From the NCBI RefSeq assembly GCF_018224955.1, contig NZ_JAGTUU010000001.1, positions 62,001 to 126,000 of the forward strand: a DNA stretch of 64,000 bases, in the 5' to 3' direction. The position numbers were made by a program, and so were the translations under genes. Positions 35,558 to 43,810 of the stretch are shown piece after piece. Position 1 is the first letter of the stretch, and every line of letters starts with the position of its first letter. Source of the stretch: Thetidibacter halocola. Its GTDB lineage: Bacteria > Pseudomonadota > Alphaproteobacteria > Rhodobacterales > Rhodobacteraceae. The notes under the pieces are model-generated. The model was not told the DNA's origin. It searched no databases and saw only the letters and a program-made list of their open reading frames with translations.

Positions 35558-35613
35558 GATTGATCATTCTCATCCCCCTGAACAATGATTTGATATGGAT
35601 TGATCAAAATCAA
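35558..35613 (-). promoter_or_regulatory. Candidate GntR operators upstream of the dihydroxyphthalate-decarboxylase-like gene
   Basis: GATTGATCA occurs at 35558-35566 and again at 35598-35606, exactly 40 bp apart. The second is part of the inverted repeat TTGAT-CAAA-ATCAA (35600-35613). The same ATTGATC word forms the perfect repeat in front of the GntR gene, so the two promoters probably share the regulator. Confidence 0.5.
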
Positions 35614-35849
35614 GGGGCATGAGTGGGTGAATTCGTGTCGAGCTGCCGTATCTGAATTCCCGCATGCGTTTCAGGAAACGCTGTCACCCCCAGGCAAGGG
35701 CGCGCGACCGTCCATCCACAGTGGACCATACCGCGAGATCAGCAAAGCTGGGACCACCACGTCTGATCAAGGCGAAATAGTCTACAGGTGATTGAAACCG
35801 TGACACTTTTTGGCTCCTCTAAAGCCAGGCGCACGGTCAGTGCGCCCTT

Positions 35850-36326
35850 ATCTTCGACCGCGCCTTCCATGACATCGCCACGGACAACGGCGCCCGAGCC
35901 TGCCGTGTGTCCGTTATGGCGATATCGCCGGGCATCAACCCGACTGGTCCGAGAGCTTGGAGGTCATTTCCGGCCTCGTGCTGATGTCGTCGCATCATAT
36001 CGAGGCGGACGGCATAACCACAAACGCAGTCGTGCGCGTTTTCGACCGGGACACTCGTCCTACCCTGGGGGCACAGCCACGACCAGTTCGCTCTCGTGAT
36101 CAACGGAGGACGTATTGTCCGAAAAGGGAATTCTCTCATAAAATCAGGATTGTTCGAATTGTCCTGAAGAAGGAACGGCGGTTCGCGGTCTGGATCTTGC
36201 CCATCTCGATTGCATGGGCGGCATGGTTTTGGCCGGTGCCGCAGATGCACCGCACCGGGAAGACGTCGCTGCACCCTTTGACAGGGCAAGAAGCGGCACG
36301 GAGATAGGGGTCACGGTCATCATCAT
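35850..36326 (-). pseudogene. Broken fumarylacetoacetate/fumarylpyruvate hydrolase-family gene
   Basis: From a minus-strand ATG at 36326 the family N-terminus can be followed across several frames. PVKGCSDVFPVRCICGTGQN matches the usual FPVRRIYCVGRNYAAH pattern, then AAHAIEMG. After a frame change comes QDPDREPPFLLQ, and later SVPVENAHDCVCGYAVRLDM, then MRRHQHEA, the domain core. Frameshifts and loss of the C-terminal part make it non-functional. It lies between the tct operon and the divergent GntR gene, so it was probably the first gene of that operon. No intact gene lies in 35503-36447. Confidence 0.68.
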
Positions 36327-36378
36327 GGCTGGAACCTCGTCTGCTTGCACAAATCAGACGAGGTGGAAGAAAAAACAG

Positions 36379-36396
36379 GATCAATCTGTATTGATC
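36379..36396 (+). promoter_or_regulatory. Perfect inverted repeat, candidate GntR autoregulatory operator
   Basis: GATCAAT-CTGT-ATTGATC is a perfect 7-bp inverted repeat with a 4-bp spacer, 51 bp before the GntR start and between it and the fumarylacetoacetate hydrolase remnant. Confidence 0.6.
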
Positions 36397-36447
36397 GGAT
36401 GCCCGCTGCTCATTACGATGACATAAACGGCGAGCGGAGACACATCA

Positions 36448-37170
36448 GTGAACGGCCAGCTTCGGAGAGACCCGGACGAAGACCGCCAGGCAGAAGACCT
36501 GCACGAGGTCTCCGATCCCGCGGCGGTCGCGCAGTTGCGGTCCTACATCGCCGATCACGGTCTGGCCGCCGGTGACCGGCTTCCGCCCGAGCGTCAGCTC
36601 GGCCCCGAACTGGGCCTGCGCCGGTCGTCGCTGCGCCGGGCCTTGGAAATCCTTGTGCACGATGGCGTCCTCTGGCGCCATGTCGGCAAGGGAACCTTCC
36701 TCGCCGACGACCGCGCGCTGGCCGCGAACGACTCCCTGTCTGCCGTCGCCCGTGACATCAGCCCGGCGGACGCCATGCGCGCGCGCGCCGCCTTCGAACC
36801 CTCCATCGCCCGCGAGGCGGCGCTGCATGCCTCCGCCGCCGACATCTCGCGCCTGGAACTGATCGCCGACCGGGCGCGGCACGCAGCGACCTGGCGCGAA
36901 TACGACAGTCTAGACGCCGACCTCCACCGCGCCATTGCCGAAGCGACTGCATCTCCAACCTTGCTGGCTCTGTTCGACCAACTCAATGCACTGCGCGCGA
37001 TGATATCCTGGGGCAAGGCCAGACGGACAGGCCCGAGGCCGCCAGACAACCATTTGAGTTTCGCCGAGCACGACCGGATCATCGAAGCGATCGCGGCGCG
37101 CATACCCGATGAAGCCGAGGAGGCCATGCGCCGCCATCTTCAGACGGTCAGCACCCGACTCGAGGCATGA
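36448..37170 (+). CDS. FadR-type GntR-family transcriptional regulator (FCD domain)
   Basis: 240 residues from GTG 36448. The N-terminal winged helix (about 25-90) contains GDRLPPERQLGPELGLRRSS, then LRRALEILVHDGVLWRHVGKGTFL. The C-terminal FCD domain has the metal/ligand residues in DADLHRAIAEA, FAEHDRIIEAI and MRRHLQTV. It is divergent from the carboxylate transporter operon, and both carry ATTGATC operators, so it probably represses that operon until a carboxylic acid inducer binds. Confidence 0.88.
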   Translation: MNGQLRRDPDEDRQAEDLHEVSDPAAVAQLRSYIADHGLAAGDRLPPERQLGPELGLRRSSLRRALEILVHDGVLWRHVGKGTFLADDRALAANDSLSAVARDISPADAMRARAAFEPSIAREAALHASAADISRLELIADRARHAATWREYDSLDADLHRAIAEATASPTLLALFDQLNALRAMISWGKARRTGPRPPDNHLSFAEHDRIIEAIAARIPDEAEEAMRRHLQTVSTRLEA

Positions 37171-37537
37171 GGCTTCTGAGTTCCTCCCCGAAAATCGCAG
37201 AGTGACCCAAGCTGGGATCTGACGTCTGCTGGTCTCCAGGAACGCCGAGGTCAGGACCTGTCAAAACGCAGGAACCATGACACGACCCTCAGGGCACGCG
37301 ACGAGAATCCCACCCCAGGCAAACGTGGCCGCGGACTCGTCTCCCCTCCGCAAGGCGCATCGTCACGACACGATCTGGCAAAGAACCAGGCGTTGAAGGC
37401 GCCGGGATGCCTGATCCTCGGCGGCAAACCAGCAAGGCGACCCGATACCATCCAGGCTGTGAAGGGACGCCCGACCGCGTTCCGCGACGGGCCCGTCATC
37501 TTCGCATCCATATGCACCAGGCCCTCGCAACCGGCTA

Positions 37538-37621
37538 CAGTCCCGCGACTGCCCAGAAATGCGACGGTGCCCCCCGCTGAGCCGGGAAATCGTGGCGCAG
37601 GAAGCAACAGTCACTTGACTG
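37538..37621 (+). promoter_or_regulatory. Two CAGTC-N4-GACTG inverted repeats upstream of amide operon
   Basis: CAGTCCCGCGACTG (37538-37551) and CAGTCACTTGACTG (37608-37621) share the same 5-bp arms and 4-bp spacer and are 70 bp apart. The second overlaps TTGACT (37615-37620), a possible -35 element. They could be operators or RNA hairpins. The rest of the 37171-37748 gap holds no gene I can support. Confidence 0.4.
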
Positions 37622-37683
37622 GGTGCTCACTGGGGCTTTCTCTGGACCAATCAGTCGGGCTGCTGGAGCCCAACAGGCATGCA

Positions 37684-37735
37684 CGCCTCGCGTCTGCCCG
37701 CCTTGGCGGGGCCAGTCGCGGGGCGTTCGTTTTTT
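37684..37735 (+). terminator. Leader intrinsic terminator just before amiC
   Basis: An outer 9-bp stem pairs CGCCTCGCG (37684-37692) with CGCGGGGCG (37717-37725), including one T-G pair. It encloses CTG/CAG and CCCGC/GCGGG stems. TTCGTTTTTT follows, ending at the ribosome site of the first gene. A terminator ahead of an operon that encodes an AmiR-type antiterminator suggests regulated readthrough. Confidence 0.65.
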
Positions 37736-37748
37736 GGAGCGGCGCCAG

Positions 37749-38825
37749 GTGCGTATCGAACTCGGCATCCTCTTCTCGCGCGAAGGAAGCTACCGGCGGA
37801 TTTCCGAGGCCTGCCGCAGCGGCGCGCTTGCGGCGATCGAGGCTGTCAACGCCGACCCCGCGCTGCCGATCGAACTGGTCGCGGTCGAACGCGATCCGCA
37901 GGGCAATGTCGATCGCTACGGGCCCCTCTGCGCCGAGATCCTGCGCGACAGTTCTGCGCGGCATATCGTCGGCTGCGTCACCTCCTGGAGCCGAAAGGAA
38001 GTCATTCCGACTCTCGAGAAATGGGACGGCAGCCTCTGGTATCCCTGTCCCTACGAGGGGTTCGAGGCGTCCGACCGGGTGGTTTATGCCAATGCCTGCC
38101 CGAACCAGCACCTTCTGCCGCTGCTGTCCTGGGCCTTTCCACGTTTCGGGCGACGCGGCTATCTGACCGGATCGAATTACATCTGGGGCTGGGAGACGAA
38201 CCGCGTCGCCCGCGACCTGATTGCCGAGGCCGGTGGCGAGGTCGCAGGCGAACGCTACCTGCCGCTCGGCGACGACGACGTTAGCCGGCTGATCGATGAA
38301 ATCCGGGCAACCCGCCCGGATTTCATCCTGAATAACCTGATCGGCCCGTCCTCTTACCGGTTCCTCGCGGCCTATACCGCCCTTGGCATCGAGGACGCGT
38401 CTTTTTCGCCTGATCGCTGCCCCGTCTTGTCCTGCAACCTCACCGAATGCGAATTCCCGGCGCTGGGATCCGCGGCCGAGGGGATGATCGCGGCGGGGCC
38501 CTATTTCCAAACCGGCGCAGCACCTTATGGCTCGTCCTTCGAGGCCGCCACGCATGATGCGGTCCGGACACTGGCGCTCCGCCTCGCGTGCGTGGAAGAC
38601 CCCGGGACGGCGTCTCTGTCCGACCTGCTGCGGGTTCCGGTGCGCGGCGGCCTGACGATCGATCCCGGGACCCATCACGCCACTTTGCCGGTGCTGATCG
38701 CACAGGTTCAGGGCGGCGCCTTCCGGGTGCTCGAACGCTGGGAGGATGTTGTCGCCGACCCCTACCTGTCGCACCGCGACCGCCGTGTTGCCGCGCCGCC
38801 GACCAGCCTTTCGGTGGTGAAATGA
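37749..38825 (+). CDS. AmiC-like amide sensor / ABC-type ligand-binding protein
   Basis: 358 residues from GTG 37749, where GGAG lies 9 nt upstream. It starts directly in the type-1 periplasmic-binding fold (IELGILFSREGSYRRI) with no signal peptide, as in cytoplasmic AmiC rather than exported binding proteins. Conserved blocks include VGCVTSWSRKEVIP, YPCPYEGFE and the FILNNLIGPSSYRF region. The stop overlaps the amiR-like start (ATGA). By analogy with Pseudomonas it would hold AmiR inactive until amide binds. Confidence 0.85.
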   Translation: MRIELGILFSREGSYRRISEACRSGALAAIEAVNADPALPIELVAVERDPQGNVDRYGPLCAEILRDSSARHIVGCVTSWSRKEVIPTLEKWDGSLWYPCPYEGFEASDRVVYANACPNQHLLPLLSWAFPRFGRRGYLTGSNYIWGWETNRVARDLIAEAGGEVAGERYLPLGDDDVSRLIDEIRATRPDFILNNLIGPSSYRFLAAYTALGIEDASFSPDRCPVLSCNLTECEFPALGSAAEGMIAAGPYFQTGAAPYGSSFEAATHDAVRTLALRLACVEDPGTASLSDLLRVPVRGGLTIDPGTHHATLPVLIAQVQGGAFRVLERWEDVVADPYLSHRDRRVAAPPTSLSVVK

Positions 38826-39430
38826 ACAAGCGGTTGAGGATTCCCGACCTGGGCGGGGCGCGGGCGATGATCCTGCACCGCCCTCACGCGACGGTCGAGG
38901 CGCTGACCCGCCAGCTTCGCGCCATCGGCCTCGCGACCAGCGATCACTGGCCCGAGTTGCCTGCCGCGGCGCTGGGTGCCGATTATGTCTTCTTCGACAC
39001 CGACATGGGCCATGACGGACAGTTCCCGTGGAAGCCTGGCGAGGCGCCGATGCCGATGATCGCATTGATCGGGTCCGAGGCGCCGGGCCGGATCGAATGG
39101 GCGCTGAGGCAGGGCGCGGACGCGCAACTGCTGAAACCCGTCGGCGACAACGGCGTCTTCTCGGCGCTGCTGATCGCGCGGCAAGCCTTCGAGTCGCGCC
39201 GCGCCTCGGGAGACGAGATCGCTGGGCTGCGGCAGCGGCTGGCAGAACGGCAGACGATCGTGCGCGCGGTGACGCTGCTAGCCGCCCGCGGCAAGACCGA
39301 GGAAGAGGCCTTTGCCCAGTTGCGCCAGTTGGCCATGGCCTGGCGCGAGACAATCGAACAGGCTGCCGCGCGGGTGGTGGCGCGTCACGCCACCGAGGGA
39401 GGCCGGGATGACCGACGCGAACTTCCCTGA
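38822..39430 (+). CDS. AmiR-like ANTAR-domain transcription antiterminator
   Basis: 202 residues. The N-terminal pseudo-receiver (about 12-120) keeps the fold but lacks a normal acidic pocket. A coiled coil (about 125-150) and a C-terminal ANTAR RNA-binding helix bundle (about 150-190, GKTEEEAFAQLRQLAMAWRE) follow. This order is that of AmiR/NasR proteins, which bind leader RNA to prevent termination. It is coupled by overlap to the AmiC-like sensor; a terminator lies ahead of the operon. Confidence 0.82.
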   Translation: MNKRLRIPDLGGARAMILHRPHATVEALTRQLRAIGLATSDHWPELPAAALGADYVFFDTDMGHDGQFPWKPGEAPMPMIALIGSEAPGRIEWALRQGADAQLLKPVGDNGVFSALLIARQAFESRRASGDEIAGLRQRLAERQTIVRAVTLLAARGKTEEEAFAQLRQLAMAWRETIEQAAARVVARHATEGGRDDRRELP

Positions 39431-40289
39431 AATCCGTCAGCGCGGCACGCTGGCGAGACTGGCGCAGCGCAAGCTGGCGCTGCTGGGGCTGTTCCTGATC
39501 GTGCTGACCGTGGGCGGCGCGATCCTGGCGCCCTACCTCACGAAATACGGACCCGAAGAACAGCTCTTTGACGGGTTGACCATCGAAGGCGCGCCGCTGC
39601 CGCCGGGAGGCGAGTTCTTGCTAGGCACCGACCTTCTGGGCCGCGACCTTCTGAGCCGGATCCTGCACGGCGCGCGCACCTCGCTCATCATCGGGGTTGT
39701 GGCGAACGGGCTCGCGCTGATCATCGGCACCGTGGTGGGCGTGACGGCGGGCTATTTCCGGGGATGGATCGGCAGCGTGCTGATGCGCTTTACCGACCTC
39801 ATGATGGCCTTTCCCGCGCTGCTGCTGGCCATCTGCCTTGCCGCGATCTTTCAACCCTCGCTGTGGATCGTGGCGATGGTGATCGCCATCGTGAACTGGG
39901 TCCAGACGGCGCGCGTGCTGTATACCGAGACGACCTCGCTGGCCGAGCGCGAGTTCATCGCCGCCGAGCGCGCGCTGGGTGCAGGGCACATGCGCATCCT
40001 GTTCCTGCACATCCTGCCGCATCTCGTGCCGACCATCATCGTGTGGGGCACGCTGGGCATCTCGACCACGGTGCTGCTCGAGGCGACGCTCAGCTATCTC
40101 GGCATCGGCGTGCAGCCGCCGACGCCGTCCTGGGGCAACATCATCTTCGAGAACCAGACCTATTTCCAGGCGGCGCCCTGGCTGGTCTTCTTCCCGGGCG
40201 TGGCCATCCTGGTGCTGGCGCTGTCCTTCAACCTGGTCGGCGACGCCCTGCGCGACGTTCTCGACCCGACGCAGCGGGGGCGTGACTGA
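39408..40289 (+). CDS. ABC transporter permease, DppC/OppC type
   Basis: 293 residues, six membrane helices. The DppC pattern has GGEFLLGTDLLGRDLLSRILHGARTSL (GTDLLGRDLLSRI) after a periplasmic loop. The ABC-contact loop is AEREFIAAERALGAGHMRILFLHI (REFIAAERALGAG), with the C-terminal DALRDVLDPTQRGR. The start overlaps the end of the amiR-like gene by 23 nt, and the TGATG junction joins it to the next permease. Part of an amide or peptide importer. Confidence 0.92.
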   Translation: MTDANFPEIRQRGTLARLAQRKLALLGLFLIVLTVGGAILAPYLTKYGPEEQLFDGLTIEGAPLPPGGEFLLGTDLLGRDLLSRILHGARTSLIIGVVANGLALIIGTVVGVTAGYFRGWIGSVLMRFTDLMMAFPALLLAICLAAIFQPSLWIVAMVIAIVNWVQTARVLYTETTSLAEREFIAAERALGAGHMRILFLHILPHLVPTIIVWGTLGISTTVLLEATLSYLGIGVQPPTPSWGNIIFENQTYFQAAPWLVFFPGVAILVLALSFNLVGDALRDVLDPTQRGRD

Positions 40290-41209
40290 TGACGGCCTAC
40301 CTGATCCGGCGGCTGGTGCAGGCGGTGCTGATCCTGCTGGGCGTCTCGCTCATCACCTTCTTCCTGCTTTATGCCCTGCCCGCCGACCCGGTGCGCCAGA
40401 TCGCCGGGCGGTCGGCCACCGCCGAGACGGTCGAGAACATCCGCCGGCAGCTGGGCCTCGACCAGCCCTTCGTCGTGCAATACTGGCGCTACCTGACCGG
40501 CCTTGTGCAGGGCGATCTCGGGCGGTCCTACCTGCAGAAGACCGATGTCTCGACGCTGATCGCCGCGCGGCTTCCAGCAACGCTGCTGCTGATGGCTGGC
40601 GCCATCTTCTGCGAGCTGATGCTGGGTCTGACCATGGGCATCATCGCGGCGCTGCGGCGCGGCACAACCACGGACAACGCGCTGATGATTACCAGCTTCA
40701 TCGGCGTATCGGCGCCGCAATTCGTGGTCGGGCTGCTGCTGCTCTATGTCTTCGCGGTCAAGCTGGGCTGGTTCCCGATCGGCGGCTACGGCACCTTCGC
40801 GCACATGGTTCTGCCCTCGATCACGCTCGGCATCCTGGGCTCTGGCTGGTATTCGCGCATGATGCGCTCGTCGATGATCGACGTGCTGCGGCAGGATTAC
40901 ATCCGCACCGCCCGCGCCAAGGGGCTCAGCCGCCGCCGCATCCTTCTTCGCCACGCGCTGCCCAACGCCATCCTGCCGATCGTCGCGATGATCGGCATCG
41001 ACATCGGCATCTTCATGGGCGGCATCGTCGTGGTCGAAAGCGTGTTCGGCTGGCCGGGGATCGGCCAGCTGGCCTGGCAGGCGATCCAACGCGTCGACAT
41101 CCCGATCATCATGGGCGTTACGCTGGTCTCGGCCTGCGCCATCGTCCTCGGCAACCTGCTTGCCGATGTCGTCACCCCCTTCATCGACCCCCGGATCCGG
41201 GTGCGATGA
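40289..41209 (+). CDS. ABC transporter permease, DppB/OppB type
   Basis: 306 residues, six helices. It has the N-terminal DppB motif YLIRRLVQAVLILLGVSLITF (RRLVQAVLILLGVSL), then LPADPVRQIAGR. The loop RQDYIRTARAKGLSRRRILLRHALPNA (DYIRTARAKGLS, then HALPNA) contacts the ATPase, and FGWPGIGQLAWQAI is near the C-terminus. It overlaps the preceding permease by one base, indicating coupled translation. Confidence 0.93.
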   Translation: MTAYLIRRLVQAVLILLGVSLITFFLLYALPADPVRQIAGRSATAETVENIRRQLGLDQPFVVQYWRYLTGLVQGDLGRSYLQKTDVSTLIAARLPATLLLMAGAIFCELMLGLTMGIIAALRRGTTTDNALMITSFIGVSAPQFVVGLLLLYVFAVKLGWFPIGGYGTFAHMVLPSITLGILGSGWYSRMMRSSMIDVLRQDYIRTARAKGLSRRRILLRHALPNAILPIVAMIGIDIGIFMGGIVVVESVFGWPGIGQLAWQAIQRVDIPIIMGVTLVSACAIVLGNLLADVVTPFIDPRIRVR

Positions 41210-41238
41210 CAAAAAACCAACCAACAGGAGACAAGACC

Positions 41239-42861
41239 ATGAAAAGACTGCTGACCTCGACCGCGCTTCTTGCGGCGCTCGCGCTGCCGGCAACGGCGCA
41301 GGAATATACTGCCGACCCGAACGCCAAAGCGGGCGGCGGGATCGTCGTCACCTACAAGGACGATGTCGCGACGCTCGACCCGGCCATCGGCTACGACTGG
41401 CAGAACTGGTCGATGATCAAGTCGCTCTTTGACGGGCTGATGGACTACGTTCCCGGCACGACGGAACTGCGCCCCGGCCTTGCCGAGAGCTACGAGATCT
41501 CCGACGACGGCATGACCTTCACGTTCAAGCTGCGGTCTGGCGTGACGTTCCACAACGGCCGCGAGATGACGGCCGACGACGTGAAATACTCGCTCGACCG
41601 CGTGACCAATCCTGTCACCCAGTCGCCCGGCGCGGGCTTCTTCGGGTCGATCGCCGGCTATGACGCGATGTCGGATGGCTCGGCCACCAGCCTGTCGGGT
41701 GTCGAGGTCGTCGATCCGATGACGGTCAAGATCACGCTGTCGCGTCCCGACGCGACCTTCCTGCATGTCATGGCGCTGAACTTTGCCTCGGTCGTGCCGA
41801 AAGAGGCGGTCGAGGCCGCAGGCGACGATTTCGGCAAGCAGCCCGTCGGCACCGGCGCCTTCAAGCTGGCCGAATGGACGCTGGGCCAGCGGCTGGTGTT
41901 CGAGAAGAACGCCGATTACTGGCGCGACGGCGTGCCCTATCTCGACACCGTGACCTTCGAAGTCGGCCAGGAACCCATCGTCGCCCTGCTGCGCCTGCAG
42001 AACGGCGAGGTCGACGTGCCCGGCGATGGCATCCCGCCGGCGAAGTTCGTCGAGGTCATGAGCGATCCCGAGCAGGCCGCGCGCGTCGTCGAGGGCGGCC
42101 AGTTGCACACGGGCTATATCACGATCAACGTGAACACTCCGCCGCTCGACAACGTCAACGTCCGCAAGGCCATCAACATGGCCATCAACAAGGATCGGAT
42201 CACCCAGATCATCAATGGCCGCGCGGTGCCCGCGACCCAGCCGCTGCCGCCGTCGATGCCGGGCTATACCGAGGGTTACGCGGGGTATCCCTTTGACCCC
42301 GACGGCGCCAAGGCGCTTCTGGCCGAGGCGGGTCTGGCCGACGGATTCGAGACCGAGCTTTACGTGATGAATACCGACCCGAACCCGCGGATCGCGCAGG
42401 CGATCCAGCAGGACCTTTCCAACATCGGCATCAAGGCGTCGATCCAGAGCCTCGCGCAGGCCAACGTGATCGAGGCCGGCGGCACCGGGACCGCGCAGAT
42501 GATCTGGTCGGGCGGCATGGCGTGGATCGCGGACTTCCCCGATCCGTCCAACTTCTATGGGCCGATCCTCGGTTGCGACGGGACCGTGGAAGGCGGCTGG
42601 AACTGGTCGAAATACTGCAACGAGGCGCTCGATGCGATGGCGGTCGAGGCCGACAGCATCACCGATCCTGCCATGGCGGGCGATCGCATGGCGAAATGGT
42701 CCGACGTCTACATGGGCGTCATGGCCGACGCGCCCTGGGTGCCGGTGTTCAACGAACAGCGCTATACGATGAAGTCCGCCCGCATGGGCGGAGCGGACGC
42801 GCTGTATGTCGATCCGGTGTCCATCCCGGTCAACTACGACTATGTCTACGTGACCGAGTAA
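41239..42861 (+). CDS. ABC transporter substrate-binding protein, family 5
   Basis: 540 residues. A signal peptide (about 1-21, ending ATAQ) precedes the SBP_bac_5 domain with TLDPAIGYDWQNWSMI, LRPGLAESYEISDDGMTFTF (RPGLAESYEISDDG), VTFHNGREMTADDVKYSLDR (NGREMTADDVKYS) and NADYWRDGVPYLD. CAGGAG lies 8 nt before the ATG. It probably captures an amide or short peptide for the flanking permeases, with the amidase next in line. Confidence 0.92.
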   Translation: MKRLLTSTALLAALALPATAQEYTADPNAKAGGGIVVTYKDDVATLDPAIGYDWQNWSMIKSLFDGLMDYVPGTTELRPGLAESYEISDDGMTFTFKLRSGVTFHNGREMTADDVKYSLDRVTNPVTQSPGAGFFGSIAGYDAMSDGSATSLSGVEVVDPMTVKITLSRPDATFLHVMALNFASVVPKEAVEAAGDDFGKQPVGTGAFKLAEWTLGQRLVFEKNADYWRDGVPYLDTVTFEVGQEPIVALLRLQNGEVDVPGDGIPPAKFVEVMSDPEQAARVVEGGQLHTGYITINVNTPPLDNVNVRKAINMAINKDRITQIINGRAVPATQPLPPSMPGYTEGYAGYPFDPDGAKALLAEAGLADGFETELYVMNTDPNPRIAQAIQQDLSNIGIKASIQSLAQANVIEAGGTGTAQMIWSGGMAWIADFPDPSNFYGPILGCDGTVEGGWNWSKYCNEALDAMAVEADSITDPAMAGDRMAKWSDVYMGVMADAPWVPVFNEQRYTMKSARMGGADALYVDPVSIPVNYDYVYVTE

Positions 42862-42865
42862 GACG

Positions 42866-43810
42866 ATGTGCAAGGCCTGCGACTACACGATCCACGGCGC
42901 GCAGCACCATTTCGGCTGGGACAATTCCAATATCCCGGCCGAGACGGTGGCGCCCGGATCGACCATCCTCTTTCATTGTCATGACTCTTCGGCGGGCCAG
43001 CTTGGCCCGTCGTCCACCGTCGAAACCGTCAAGACCCTCGATTTCGGCAAGATCAACCCGGTCTCGGGACCGATCTACGTCGACGGGGCGCAACCCGGCG
43101 ACGCACTCAAGATCACCATCGACAGTTTCGCGCCCTCGGGTTGGGGCTGGACGGCGAACATTCCCGGCTTCGGGCTGCTGGCCGACCAGTTCACCGAGGC
43201 CGCACTGACGCTGTGGAAGTACGATCCCGACAGCATGGAGCCCGCGCTTTGGGGCACGCAAGGCAAGGTCCCGCTCAAGCCCTTCGCGGGCACGATCGGC
43301 AACGCGCTGGCAGAACCGGGGCTGCACTCGATCGTGCCGCCGCGGCGGGTGGGTGGCAACCTCGACATCCGCGACCTGACGGCCGGCGTCACGTTGTATC
43401 TGCCGGTCGAGGTCGAGGGTGCGCTGTTCAGCGTCGGCGACACCCATGCCGCGCAGGGCGACGGCGAGGTCTGCGGCACGGCCATCGAAAGCCCGATGGA
43501 CGTGGTGTTGACCCTGGACCTGGTGAAGGGAGCGAACCTGAAGACGCCGCGCTTCACCACGCCAGGGCCGGTCACGCGGCACCTGGACGCCAAGGGCTAC
43601 GAGGTGACGACCGGCATCGGGCCGGATCTGATGGCGGCATCGAAGGACGCGGTATCGAACATGATCGACCTGCTTTGCGCCCAGCACGGCATGGCGCCGG
43701 TGGATGCCTACATGCTGGTCTCGACCTGCGGCGATCTGCGGATCTCCGAGATCGTCGACATGCCGAACTGGGTGGTGTCCTTCTACTTCCCGCGCTGCGT
43801 CTTCGAATGA
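42866..43810 (+). CDS. Acetamidase/formamidase family protein
   Basis: 314 residues, FmdA_AmdA family. Motifs are GDALKITIDSFAPSGWGWT near residue 80, IVPPRRVGGNLDIRDL, and the family fingerprint VGDTHAAQGDGEVCGTAIE. It hydrolyses short aliphatic amides to acid and ammonia in characterised members. It starts 5 nt after the binding-protein gene and overlaps the ATPase start by 4 nt, so uptake and cleavage are made together under the AmiC/AmiR pair. Confidence 0.92.
   Translation: MCKACDYTIHGAQHHFGWDNSNIPAETVAPGSTILFHCHDSSAGQLGPSSTVETVKTLDFGKINPVSGPIYVDGAQPGDALKITIDSFAPSGWGWTANIPGFGLLADQFTEAALTLWKYDPDSMEPALWGTQGKVPLKPFAGTIGNALAEPGLHSIVPPRRVGGNLDIRDLTAGVTLYLPVEVEGALFSVGDTHAAQGDGEVCGTAIESPMDVVLTLDLVKGANLKTPRFTTPGPVTRHLDAKGYEVTTGIGPDLMAASKDAVSNMIDLLCAQHGMAPVDAYMLVSTCGDLRISEIVDMPNWVVSFYFPRCVFE

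Noticed and set aside
37251-37607. Minus-strand frame of 118 codons before the amide operon
   Set aside because: No ribosome site, no recognisable domain, and it overlaps likely promoter/operator sequence.
37538-37735. ANTAR-type paired hexaloop hairpins as the AmiR target
   Set aside because: I looked for two stem-loops with A at loop position 1 and G at position 4 and found none that fit. The terminator is reported without claiming the target motif.
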